A stretch of DNA of 64,000 bases from Cyclina sinensis (lineage: Eukaryota > Mollusca > Bivalvia > Venerida > Veneridae), in assembly GCA_012932295.1 (NCBI GenBank), contig JAAONU010000016.1, positions 35,681,241 to 35,745,240 of the forward strand. The letters run 5' to 3'. The notes below the pieces were generated by a model. That model saw only the letters and a program-made list of their open reading frames with translations. It was not told the DNA's origin and did no database searches. Numbering within the stretch: position 1 is the first letter of the stretch; each line of letters starts with the position of its first letter. The translations under genes were made by a program, and so were the position numbers. Positions 34,126 through 45,579 of the stretch are shown one piece after another.

Positions 34126-35012
34126 TGTCAACGTTTGCACAGAATAATGTCAGCAACTATTTTTTCGGGATTTTAACATGCCACTGTTAAAATGTTCAGA
34201 TTTCAATGTACAAAAAAGGAATAAAAGAAGAGGCATAAACGTTATAGACCATTTTTGTGTATGCCTGTGTGTTTGAATATTTTTATGACTTGGCACTTCG
34301 TGTAGATAATAAAGATTTCTAACAACATAACTTTGCTTTAAAACCAAATCAAGTCCTTCACAGAACATTATCTTTAAATAAGGAAGGACAAAAACTATCA
34401 TGATCAACTAAATGTTAAAAAATGTCTCGTGTAAATCTAGAAAATACACTAATGATATGAAGAGGTTTGAGAGTGCTGGACAAAACACTGTCAAAAGAAA
34501 ACCAAAACTAATCGAACACTGTCTTTAGCTTGCACGACTGAATTTTCTATACTGCCTATTTTGTCAATGACGTATCTGTTGAAGTGAGTGTCTATAGCAC
34601 TTTTAAAGCACATATTTTTTCAAGACTACGTAAGTTGACTCAGTTTTATTTATAGGACCACTAAAACTAGACTTTAATTTTTGTTTCATATAACTAAGAC
34701 TTTGTATATTTGAAAGTTAGTGTCTTTTTAACTTGTTGTGCTTCAATGCTAATGCATTCTAAACAATATGCGGCATCGGATGTTTTGTGTATAATCATCA
34801 GGCAAATATATAGACAAGCATATTAGCAATTTCTCACACACTAGGAAGAAACATATTATGGTAACCTTTTAATGCTACTAACATTTCAAAGACTTTTTCC
34901 TTACCCCATTTTCAGATCGGACACGATAATTTGGCACCAGGTAAGATTAATTCTTTATATATGAAATTGCCTTCATTGGTTACTTTATAGATTGAAGCAC
35001 GAAGGGGAATGT
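34126..35012. other. No gene recognised (between the two MITEs)
   Basis: AT-rich, nothing supportable. Confidence 0.4.
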
Positions 35013-35016
35013 TTAA

Positions 35017-35222
35017 CCCTGAACATGCTGAAATTTTGTAATGGATTTGCCCAGCTTTGAATTTGGAACAGTCCATTCAAAGTTTAAGGGATTTCAATAT
35101 CAAAATACAAAAATGGAGCTACCAACAGTATAGAGCCTGGTCAGACTGCACAGATGTGCAGGCTGGTCTGGCTCTATACTGGTGGCAAAGGCTAATCACT
35201 TTCGGTTCCAGCAGGTTAAGGG
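35017..35222 (+). mobile_element. piggyBac-like MITE, copy 2
   Basis: 206 bp with TIRs CCCTGAACATGCTG and CAGCAGGTTAAGGG and exact TTAA on both sides (35013-35016, 35223-35226). CCC-starting ends plus TTAA targets are the mark of piggyBac elements. A small internal hairpin, 'ctgcacagatgtgcag', lies near 35147. I remember very similar 'cagtctgatcagg...ctatact' repeats from clam genomes. The open frame across it is not a gene. Confidence 0.8.
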
Positions 35223-35499
35223 TTAATACCTATATGTTTGCTACAATGCGGCAAATTTCGAATTAACATGTTCACGAAATTTTCTGAAGGAGCGCTGTGT
35301 GGCAGAATGTGTCAACATGACGAGAGTTTCGTCATATAATGACAAAATTTTCTAATGAAAGAAATTTTATGACAGGGTGGTCCAGATGTTTCCAAAAATA
35401 AAGACGAGAGCGCGGGAACGCCGTAAAAAAGGACAAATGTTGTTGATAAGTCTTGCACCTGCATGATTCATCTATATTATATGTCAGAATATATCTCTT

Positions 35500-36660
35500 A
35501 AGCCTTGAGGGAAAATGATAAACAGTTCTTCGCCCTGTAAACTTATTAGTTAATTTTATGAGTGTGACTCTCTATAATGTACGTTTATTTATAAGTCGGA
35601 ATCTGCACAAATCTATACTGACTATATCTTTAAATAATTTATATTCGTGACAACTAAAATTAGGTCAAATGCAATCTATGGTGTAAAAGGGGTTAAGTGA
35701 AATATGTTTTATACAACGAACTGTTCTTGAAACCGAAGCTGAAAATTGCAATGTATGATCAATCATTCAATAAGTATGTGAGCCGATACAGATATTATTT
35801 CGAAGTTTCTATTGGATTTTTTAAAAAGTGGTTCATTTTTTAGACCATACGATCTAAATGTCAAAATGATACACATAACTATAGTAAATTGCCAACATCT
35901 TTCGGAGTTTTTTCTATATCTTCTTAACATTTGCACTTCTCATTATTTCCATTAAACTTTGAGAACGACGACACGTGGTGATACTAAAGATAACCAAATG
36001 TCGCGGCGTTGAATTTTAAGTCTCATATACCATTAACATACCGTACACAAATTACGTCATTTCCCTTGCATTAAAACACATTATCTCTATCCCGTAAGGT
36101 CGTCGTTTTACGACGGAGTCTTGACATTTTCACAGCACCATAATACATTAGATGTTAGTTTTTGCATTAGGAATGAGCCATTGAATCCCTTAAGCCCTGA
36201 TTGAACACGATTCTGAAACGAAATAAAGTTCAGTACCGGAGATAAAGCAGACATCTTGCGTAAGTAAATCCCTAACATTGAATTTCTCGTTAAGTTTTAA
36301 GCGAACCAGCGTGGTTCACGAGGTAGACACAGCCTACAAAACAGCATTATGGAAAGGTCAGTCCATGACATTGAAACACTAATAAAATGTCATGTTTTTT
36401 CAACTGAATCAGTTTCGTTGAATAACTACGTACGGTAATAGATTCCAGCATAGACATGACTATTGGTTCATTTACATAGCACAAAAAATCTGGTTATTTT
36501 CCTCAGTTTCTGTAAAAAAAATTGATACGAGTCAAACCATTCATATTAATTTGTCAGAATCAAAGTTTGTCAGTTACATAACACCTGATACTCTCAAGTT
36601 TACTTTGATTTACATAAACCAACCCCTAATTAGTGCCAAAATGTTATGTTTTAGATATGT
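35500..36660 (+). repeat. Low-copy dispersed repeat, copy at 36 kb (rearranged)
   Basis: 36080-36250 matches 39430-39605 in reverse. 36233-36300 matches 18048-18115 directly. 36541-36640 matches 18895-18990 in reverse. The locus is therefore a mosaic of repeat pieces in both orientations. Confidence 0.5.
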
Positions 36661-36687
36661 ATTAGATTCTCCTGTCTATTTGTTCTA

Positions 36688-36922
36688 TTATACAATCAAC
36701 TTATAATAAGTGAGGAAAATCGACACATTTTGAAGCAGATGGCAAATGCTGACAGTTCTGACTCCTCTTTGAACATTTTTGTTTTTAATTTTGTGACGTC
36801 CTGATGTTGTAATAGTAACAAAGCTAACTGCATCAATATCATCCAATATTTCAATATCTAGTCTACTACTGGACATTTGCGGATTTGATAAATAATCTAA
36901 TGTAATTTGAACAGGTAAAATG
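36688..36922 (-). other. Weak candidate terminal exon, unassigned
   Basis: A strong-looking acceptor (CGTTTCTTACTTATTTCAG) ends at 36923. It is followed by 77 open codons to TAA at 36690-36688, containing L-D-I-E-I-L-D-D-I-D-A-V and S-F-V-T-I-T-T-S-G. The composition is protein-like, but I cannot name a family and found no upstream exon. Confidence 0.2.
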
Positions 36923-37849
36923 CTGAAATAAGTAAGAAACGAGTTTTGTTTACAATAAAATAATGAAAAAGTATTAGAAACATAATACGTTTGCTTTGAT
37001 CTGAGGGTCCGGCATGTTCGTCTTGAGTGAATCAAGAGAGCGATCAGCAAAACATCATTTAGAGCGATATAAACTTTACAATCAACATAATACTAAAATA
37101 TTCCTTTTATTTTATATCTTTCAAAGCCCTACTGACGCATTAGTGAATGGTGCAAAGGAAATGCGAATATTTTACTGTAGAATGAAGGCAATGTGGTATT
37201 GAGATAATGCACTTTTAACAGGGGAGACTGCGTAATTTATATACGGCCTGTTCACCAAAAATATAGTAACAATATTTGGTAAAAAATAAACTTCTGTACC
37301 AGACTGTGTTAGGAGAAAATAAATTGTATAGAATAACAATATATTTTTTAGAAAATTCTTAAACAGATACTATCAAAAAGGAAACTTGGACGTCCAGATA
37401 AAAAATAAAGGAGAATGTAAATGGGGTATATCGTTATTTAACTAGGTACATGGCAAAAATATCTACTGGATAAAAAACCTACTGCTTTTCAAACAAATCA
37501 AAACCAGCCTCTAAGACTATATTTATTGCATCGATATTCACTATTAGGAAACTATTCATTTTCCTTTACAATGTTCAGAAAATCAAATTATAAAGAGCAG
37601 TCTTTTTTTTAGAAAACAACATATTAAATGCCCTTTTAAGTAAAAGTTCTTCCCCAAAGACGTCTTAAATTGAGATTTACTGAGATCTCAACAAAGTAAA
37701 ACTCAGTTTAACAATCCCTTTTAGAGGAGAGTAATCTTACATCTTTTAAGAGTAAAGGGAGAGGTTTAACAAAAATATAATATTACGTATATACAGACTA
37801 TATTTGAGAGTAGTTCCTACAAGAAATTAGCGAAAGGAGAATGCAATTA

Positions 37850-38320
37850 AAAATGCCATTTTTTTTATAATTATGTAATGCTTGGGTCGTTAGACACAGA
37901 ACGAATATTTATTTTATTATGATTGCTTTAAAATGCAGACTGTTTACTCTACGAGAAAACTATTTCTAATAAAATGCAGATGTGATTCTTACAACGCATT
38001 TATACCATAGCATAATGCATTTTAAAGAGATAATTTTGATTAGTTTAAGCTATACATTGACAAGGTTAAAAAGACTTAGGTAATACAAAATGACATTTCT
38101 TGGCAACGCCATCAGTTCCAAGAGGAAGAAGCTCTTTAACCATTTCGTGGAATGAAAAACATTTTTCAAATAAATTTGGGCGGTCCTAAAGAAACAAGAA
38201 AATCGTTCAGCAAATTGGATACTGTGACTCGTTTCCACTTTCCGCATGTGTGGATAAAAAACTTCTTAAAAATGTGACGTTGTCCTAAAAGACTTGGAAT
38301 TCAACTAGAGTACAGTTTAA
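37850..38320 (+). repeat. Direct low-copy repeat, first copy
   Basis: Resembles 43600-44070 in the same orientation. Shared phrases in order: 'tttactYt', 'gcagatgtgattYttRcaacgcattt', a 'catRata' patch, 'gggYggtcctaRagaaa', 'gacgttKt'. The intervening 5.7 kb holds foldback copy 2. Confidence 0.55.
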
Positions 38321-39399
38321 GAATAAGAACTACATGTATCAAATATATTTTGATAGCTTTTCGCATTGTAATGAGGATATTTTATCCATTGTTTGTTTCT
38401 TCGTCGTAACTGCAAGAGAATCATCAGTTTTTTTTTTTATTAAAATCAGAAAATATATAGTCTGTTACTCAAGTTTTGGTGTAGAACCATACTACTATTA
38501 TCCACCTATATATTCTAAAATTGCAAGCTTTGAATTTATAAACGCAATAAAATGTCCCTAGGTTTTTTTAAATCATTTTTGCTGAACATGAGTAAAATGC
38601 CTGGTTTGTTACCTTTATTGATTTTAAAAGTTATCCCCCCCCCATTCCTTACCAAGTTAAGTGACCAAATGCATACATGCTTTTGCATGCTTGGTCTTTT
38701 AAATTTGGTCAAGTATTCGCTGCATCATGACGTCTTTCGGTGTATAATTAGTGTCAAACTACGCCCTATAAAAGATTTAAATGCTGCGTCCAGACAATCA
38801 TAGATAGCATGGACTACCTCCATAACTTTTTATAGTAACTGTCAGAAATTTCTAGGTTCTAGTTTGTTCATTTCTTCTTGATCTTGTTATATATATATAT
38901 AACTTTTTATACATAAAAGTAGCAGTATTTTTATTTGTTATCTATACAATAACCATCCTTTTTTTACAAATGTGAACTGTTAAAACAGAAAGGAAAAACC
39001 AACAAAGTTGTTAAAGTAATCAAGGAAGTGAACACTAACCAAGCATTTCCACAATGTTTTTCTTATTAAACTTTCTGAACCTTTATCTAATTGCCTATAA
39101 AGATTATCACAATAACATATGTTTTGTACATATGTAACATAGATTTCTGTGGACATAAGACTTTCTGACCTTTATCTCGACGTAAGACTTCCTGCTTTTT
39201 TCTCATCACTTCTTAGCACAGCCATCAATTCAACAGATTTGGATATAACTGTTCTTGTCATGTACCAAACAGATGTTTCAGACCACTTTGAAAGCATACA
39301 TCAGTGTTTCTTTGTCAAGTTAAGACCCTAGTAGGCTAAAATCTAAAACATATGTGTATCATGAAGGTTTGTATTGTTCAATTTCTACTAAGTCAGCAA

Positions 39400-39690
39400 T
39401 TTGTCTGCTTCTTAATTACGCAAGACGTCTGATCTATCTCCGGCACTGGAATGTATCAAGTATGAAGAGCGTGTTCAATCAGCACTAAGACGTATCAATG
39501 GATAACTGTTAATGTAAAAAGTAACATCTAATGCATTCAGGTGCCATGAAAATGTCAAGATTTGATCGTAAAACGACGATCCCAACGGACAAAGATAATG
39601 TGACATAAGACTAGGCAGAACAAGTAATTTATTTATGGTTTGCGAAAAAATTCATTGGGATGAAAGAAGTTATGACACGTGGTCGTCTTT
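39400..39690 (-). repeat. Inverted partner of the 36-kb dispersed repeat
   Basis: The reverse complement of 39430-39605 matches 36080-36250: 'cgtcgttttacga', 'tcttgacattttca', 'cattagatgtta', 'ctgattgaacacg' and 'ccggagata' occur in the same order. About 3.1 kb separates the arms. Confidence 0.65.
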
Positions 39691-39707
39691 AAATGTTCGT
39701 GAAGTTA

Positions 39708-39840
39708 GCGACCCGGCGGCCTATCGGACTAACAATAGCTACCCGGCGGCCTATCGGACTAACAATAGCGACCCGGCGGACCTATCGGACTAACAATAGC
39801 GACCCGGCGGCCTATCGGACTAACAATAGCGCCCTGGCGA
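39708..39840 (+). repeat. 30-31-bp tandem repeat at the outer end of foldback copy 2
   Basis: Four copies of 'gcgacccggcggcctatcgg...actaacaata' start at 39708, 39738, 39768 and 39799, with a diverged fifth start at 39829. The GC-rich unit stands out in AT-rich DNA. Confidence 0.9.
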
Positions 39841-41114
39841 CCAGCGCCTAATATACATTCTTGATCACAATAAATATTTCTTTGATTAAAGTGTCAACAA
39901 ACAACAACACAGAAAAGAGGATTTTTCAAGAAAAGAAGTATTTGTTATCTGAAGGCTGCCAGCTGGCAAGCGGACTAGCGGCCTTAGATTTACAGGGTGT
40001 ACCACACTATAAACAATATCTTTGATCTAGATGTCAACAAAGGACAACAGCTTAAGTAAAAAAAGCAGGTTTTTTCATTAAAAGAATTATTAATTTTGCT
40101 ATCTTTAAGCTGCTAGCGGCCTAGGGGTCTTAGATATACAAAGTGTATCACAGTAAAAACAGTATTTCTGATTTCAGTTTAAATCAAACAGCATAAATAA
40201 AAGAGGTTTTGGGAGTACTTTTTTAAATTTTAGAAAAGGTGGTTTTCGCCATGAAAAATATTTGCTTTTTGCTAGGCTTCTATCGGACTAAAAATCAACA
40301 GTGTATCACAGTTAAAATAGTATTTCTGAAACTAAGTTCAAATAAACAAAATAAACAAAAGGGGTTCGGAGTGTTCTTTTGCAATTTCCAAAAAGTGTTT
40401 ATTTGTTTTTTTTTTTTTTTTTTTCAAAGAAGTATTTGCCATATTAAAGCTGTTAGTGACCCAGCAAGATATACAGAGTGTATGAAAGATAAAGTAATAT
40501 TTTTTCTGAATTCAGTTAAAATAGACAACATAAAGTAAAAGGGATCGGGTGTCCTTTTGAAAAGAAATTTTTAATGAAGAGAAGATTTTCTTCTTCTTAA
40601 GCTGCTAGCGGCCCAGCGACCTACATCACTATAAAAATAGCAGTTCAAACAAACCAAATTAACAAAAGGGGTTTAGGGTATACATTCTAGATTAAAAAAG
40701 AGTGGTTTTATTGGAAAGAAGAACTTGCTGCTAGCGGCCTAAGATATACATAGTGTGTCACATTTAAGTAGTATTTCTGAACTCAGTTCAAACAAATAAC
40801 ATAAAAAGGGGATTGGTGTGTTCTTTTGCAGATTCAATAGAAAAAGTTTTTTCATGAAGAGAAGTTTAAGCTTTTTTAGGCTGCTAGCGGCCTATAATAT
40901 ACATAGTGTGTCACAGTTAAAATAGCATTTCTGAACTCAGTTCAAGCAAAGAACATAAACAAAAGTGTTTTTGGATGTATATTTGCGGTTTTAAAATGGA
41001 GTTTTTTTCCATTAATCTTAAGGCTGCTAGCGGTCCAGCGACCTTAGATATACATTGTGTTTCACAGTGAAGGACTTAAACTGAACTCAGTTTAAACAAA
41101 TAACATTAGCTATG

Positions 41115-41260
41115 TATTTGAGTGGGTGAGTGAGTGAGTGAGTGAGGAAGTAAATACGAATTTTTTAATCCTACCCACCTTAAACATATGTATATCACTC
41201 ACTCACCCACTCTCTTACTTACTTACTTAATTAATTAATTAACTCACTCATCGACCGGCC
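41115..41260. repeat. Inverted simple repeats at the centre of foldback copy 2
   Basis: 'gagtgggtgagtgagtgagt' near 41120 pairs with 'actcactcacccactc' near 41196, followed by (CTTA)n and (ATTA)n runs. Confidence 0.85.
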
Positions 41261-42391
41261 GCAAACGTTTTTTCTTTCTTTTTAAAATTATCAGAAATAA
41301 ATAGATTGTGCAGTTTTGTTGAAACTGAGTTCAGAAATACTTCTTTTACTGTAAAATACAACGTCTACCTCAGACTGCTGGGCTGTAAGTAGCCTACAAA
41401 TAGCTTTTTTTCACGAACAATCCTCGTTTTATTTTTCTAAAACTTAAAAATACGCTCTGAAAGCCTTTTGTTTATTCTGCTTGATTCAACGGAGTTCATA
41501 AATACCATTTTACTGTGATACACAATGTAAATCCTAGGTCGCTAGGCCGATGGCAGCCTACGGACAGCAAGCACTTCTTTAACCAAAAAAAACGTCATTT
41601 TTTAAATATGCAAAAATAAACTCCAAAACCCTTTTGTTTAGAATGGAACTTACTTCAGAAATAATGTAAACACAGACAGTATGTTTATCTAAGGTTGTTA
41701 GGCCGGTTGGGCCGCTCGGCAAATATTTCATTTCATTGAAAAAAAATCTTTTTCTTTTTAGTTTGCAAAAACTTAACCCGGAACCATTTCTATTGTCGTT
41801 TTTTGTTATTGCTTAGTTAAACAGTATTATTCTTATTGTGATACACACGGTATATCTTAAACCGCTAGGTCACTAGCAGTCTTAAGATAGCAAATCCTGG
41901 AAAAACGCCCTTTTTGAGTTTCCAAAAATATACCTAGAACGCCTTTTAATGTTGTTGTTTGTTGACACTTTCTTCAAATATAACATTTTATTTTGATACA
42001 TAATGTTAATCTTATGCCGCTAGCAGCCTTCAGATAGCACTTCTAAATGTTTTCGTGGAAATCTCTCTTTTTTTGAATTTTCAAACAAAGGAAAAAAAAA
42101 ACACCCGAAGCCCTATAATTAGTGTTGTTTTTTGAGACATAGTCGATAAATATTAAATTTATTTCAATACACAATTTATATCTTAAGCCGCTAGGCGGCT
42201 AGACAAAAACTTTTTTTCATAAAAACCTTTTTCTTTTGTATACTAAATTTTGTTGTTTGTTGACAGTTTAAATATATCATTTTTATTTTTATACATAATT
42301 TTTATCCTAGGCCACTAGGTCGATGGGCCGCTAGCATCCTTCAAATAGTAAATACCTCTTTTTCATGAAAACACCTCTTTTTAATTTGAAT

Positions 42392-42441
42392 AACACACAC
42401 ACACACACACACACAGAGACATACACACACACACACACACC
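42392..42441. repeat. (AC)n microsatellites in the right arm of foldback copy 2
   Basis: Two AC runs separated by 'agagacatac'. The 42365-42547 open frame is a by-product of it. Confidence 0.95.
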
Positions 42442-43599
42442 GAATCCTTTTTATCTTTATTTTTTATTATTTTTTCTTTTACTCTTAGTCCAAAGATATT
42501 CAATTTATTTGATACACAATATACATCTTAGGCCGCTGGGCTGCTAGGTCGCTACGGTTAGGCCGCTAGGCTGCCAACTTCACCAATATTTATCTTTAAA
42601 TCATCACGTCGACACGTCACAAAGAAGGCTTTTCTAAGGAAATATACATTTGTAAAACTCAAGCAAATTGAATAGATTTGCCCAACATTCTTTTACGGTA
42701 TAATTAAATCTTTAAAATGCTTAGATATGTAAACGTTCTGGTGAAAATTGATCAATAAGGTCATGAAATACTGAAGTATTCTCAACAATTTAACAGAAGA
42801 ACTGAAGAAACATTGAAAGAACTGCCTGCAATTACAGATCATCCAAACATTCCCTTTTTAGAACGTTTGTCTTGTTGCTGGCGAATTATTGCAAACTGTG
42901 TAATTGAGAAGTTTAACTGCTTGTCTTTTAGTGTCACTTAGCGTGTGAAATTATGCGAGTTGTCTTACATTTTTATGACTTGTGAGTCGTGCATGAAAGT
43001 TTCAGGAATATTTTAGGCAATGGGGAGAGACACATTTGTTCCAGTGTTGCATTTAACATCATATTTGCGTAAATGGTTTAATGTGAGCGTTGTACTAAAA
43101 AGTGCCATTTATTGTTACCACGAGACGTTATAGATCGTTATCTTCACAAGGTAAGTATACAAATTATCACACTTGCATTTTACACGACAGTTATATCTTT
43201 AGTTCCTTATATAATATTATTTTCAACTCACGATTCACAAAATGATGACTTTGACGAGGAAAAACGTTCTTATGGTATTCATTTTATTTATATTTACTTG
43301 TATGGCTATTTTTATAGCAAATTTTCATCACACTGTACATAAGTCCAGCATGCATATATTTTCTACATTCTGCAAGAAAATTAATTGTCTCAGCTGCCGA
43401 TAAATATTTCGAAAAATAATGAGACAATAAGAATTAAGAAATAAACATGTCTTGCTAAAATAAAATCAACCTAAGGGTGGCAACAATTTTTCAGATTATG
43501 CATAACTACTTTCACACTAAAACACCATGCTTTGCATGATTTTTAACTAAAATACCCGTAAAGAAATGCCAAAAGTGTTTTAATTATTAAACAAATGGA

Positions 43600-44070
43600 A
43601 AATCTTTGGCATGTGTAAAGTTGTGTGAACTTTTCGTTTTGCGTCATTTGATACAGCACAGATATTTACTTTATGATTACTGCTACAAAATACATATCGT
43701 TTACTCTGTGTGAGTGCATTTTCTTATACTGTGCAGATGTGATTTTTGCAACGCATTTGCGCCGAAGCATCATAATATATTTAACAAACATTTAGTTTTA
43801 GGTATGTAGCTATTACATTAAAAAGCTTAGATAGATTGAAATAACATTATTGCAAAATCAATGGTCTCAAGAAAATAAAGATAATAGATAATAATTCTAC
43901 TGGATAAACAAAATATTTAAGCAATTCAGTATGGGTGGTCCTAGAGAAAAGATTTTCATAAACTGCGAATAATTGTTTCATTTTTTTCTTACTGCGTTCC
44001 TACGCATGCGCAAATAAATGACGTTTTAACAGACTGCAATGTTATGAGTCTTAAAAGAAATACAATGTGT
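43600..44070 (+). repeat. Direct low-copy repeat, second copy
   Basis: Diverged partner of 37850-38320. A shorter related piece may lie near 50230-50350 ('cgatgcatgcgcata', 'aagagataattttag'). Confidence 0.5.
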
Positions 44071-44079
44071 TAATATTCT

Positions 44080-45360
44080 CAAATCCAACAGGCAATGTTT
44101 ATCTGGTTTATAACGACTAAACTTTTTCTTTATTTTAAATTATTACAGGAGGTTGTTACTTTTTATGGTAATTTGACATTGCAACATTCAGTTTGTCTAC
44201 TTGATTTTAAGCCATAGTCTTGTTTACATTATAAAAGATCTTTAATCATCCATTAAATTCATGCTCAATATTAACTTGCGGTTATTTTTTTAAATATTGG
44301 ATTTGATACTGCTTTAATGTCCAACATATTACCTGACCCGGAGAGATAATACTTAAGCCAATACAAAAAAACATGCCAATATGGAATGATATGATTGGGT
44401 CGCATAACAGGGCCAACACGAGATGCTCAAAAATGCATTTTTGTCGCCAAATTAAAAAAAGGTTATTTAATACGCATTAAAATAAGTTTGCGAACATAAA
44501 TCAGAAACTTAATTTGTATTGTATCTTTAATCATAGGATAAAGTTACAAATGTGTTAGTTTTAAATGCCACAGATATTTGGATTTCTATGTTTATGCTGT
44601 TCCTTAAAACATTGTCATAAACTGAGTATTTTCGTTTCTATTTCGTTTATTTCTAATGAAGTCAGAATGTTACTGGGATAAAGAGGAAATATTCATTAAT
44701 CGGGTAAGTTCATAATGGGCCTGTTATTTGTCCTTGGTCAGTCACATATTGACCCTCGTCCTGCGGCCAGTATGTCAGTCAACGGTAAAATAAAAGGATC
44801 AGTATGAATTCACCTGAATAATAACAGTCACGTATTAATTTAAAGGTTTTATATTTAACATTAATAGAAGGAGCTCCAAAAGCAATTCGAGTTGCTTTGT
44901 CATTCAGTCATATAAGAGCTCTTAAGCTCTTAATGAAATACTTATAATGTATGAAAATACGCTTGTCTATTTCTATTGTAAACGTTCATGTTCCCATGAC
45001 TACGAGAGCGGTTATACATGTCACGACTTATTCCCTAATTTTCCTTTAGATATGAAGATATCTTTTTTTTCAAAAACTTTTTCCCCAAAACATATCTATA
45101 ATTGAAGACAAGATGTCAGACTCTATCATTCTGCAAAAACAACTTGACATCAACATCTTTGAGAACTGATAACTTTAAAGATTTAAATGTATTTCACTCA
45201 TAAACTAATATTCTATGACTTTGTGTATTCAAATATTTACGCCTCTGTTTGTTGTCGTTGATGTTGTTTTCATAACAGACTTCATGTATAACGTCATTTT
45301 AATAACTGTTAGGCAACCTTCGTAAATGCAACTTTTTCTGTTAATATAAACCAGAAATGA
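44080..45360. other. No gene recognised
   Basis: AT-rich DNA. Nothing supportable between the direct repeat and the small palindromic MITE. Confidence 0.4.
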
Positions 45361-45364
45361 ATGC

Positions 45365-45570
45365 GTACGAATGACCTGTGGTGATTTTTCAACTTAAAAA
45401 TTTCACATTTTTTACCTCAAAATTATACGATTTCATGAATTCCCATTTTCAAGGACTTACGATTTCGCGATTTCACGATTTCATCCTGAACTTCCACGAT
45501 TTCACGATAGTATCCTTAAGTATCACGAACTGAAAATTGATATTAAAGTGTCACCACAGGTCTTTCGTAC
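45365..45570. mobile_element. 206-bp palindromic MITE
   Basis: The ends pair over 20 bp: GTACGAATGACCTGTGGTGA against the reverse complement of TCACCACAGGTCTTTCGTAC. Flanks AATGC and AATGT suggest a short target duplication. The interior is made of repeated 'cacgatttc/gcgatttc' and 'tatcacgaac' motifs. There is no coding capacity and the superfamily is unknown. Confidence 0.65.
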
Positions 45571-45579
45571 AATGTGGCT

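Larger units (their letters stand above)
39699..42583. mobile_element. Foldback-type element, copy 2 (2.9 kb)
   Basis: The ends pair over about 22 bp: GTGAAGTTAGCGACCCGGCGG at 39699 against the reverse complement of CCGCTAGGCTGCCAACTTCAC ending at 42583. The left arm starts with a 30-bp tandem repeat. It then has at least seven units of about 125-190 bp with cores near 39960, 40109, 40262, 40449, 40601, 40726, 40880 and 41023. The right arm has the same units reversed, near 41374, 41530, 41690, 41851, 42009, 42180, 42303 and 42528. The centre (41115-41260) is itself inverted: (GAGT)n facing (CACT)n. No open frame encodes a transposase. No target duplication is obvious. Confidence 0.7.

Noticed and set aside
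42365..42547. 60-codon frame rich in Thr-His
   Set aside because: Translation of an (AC)n microsatellite.
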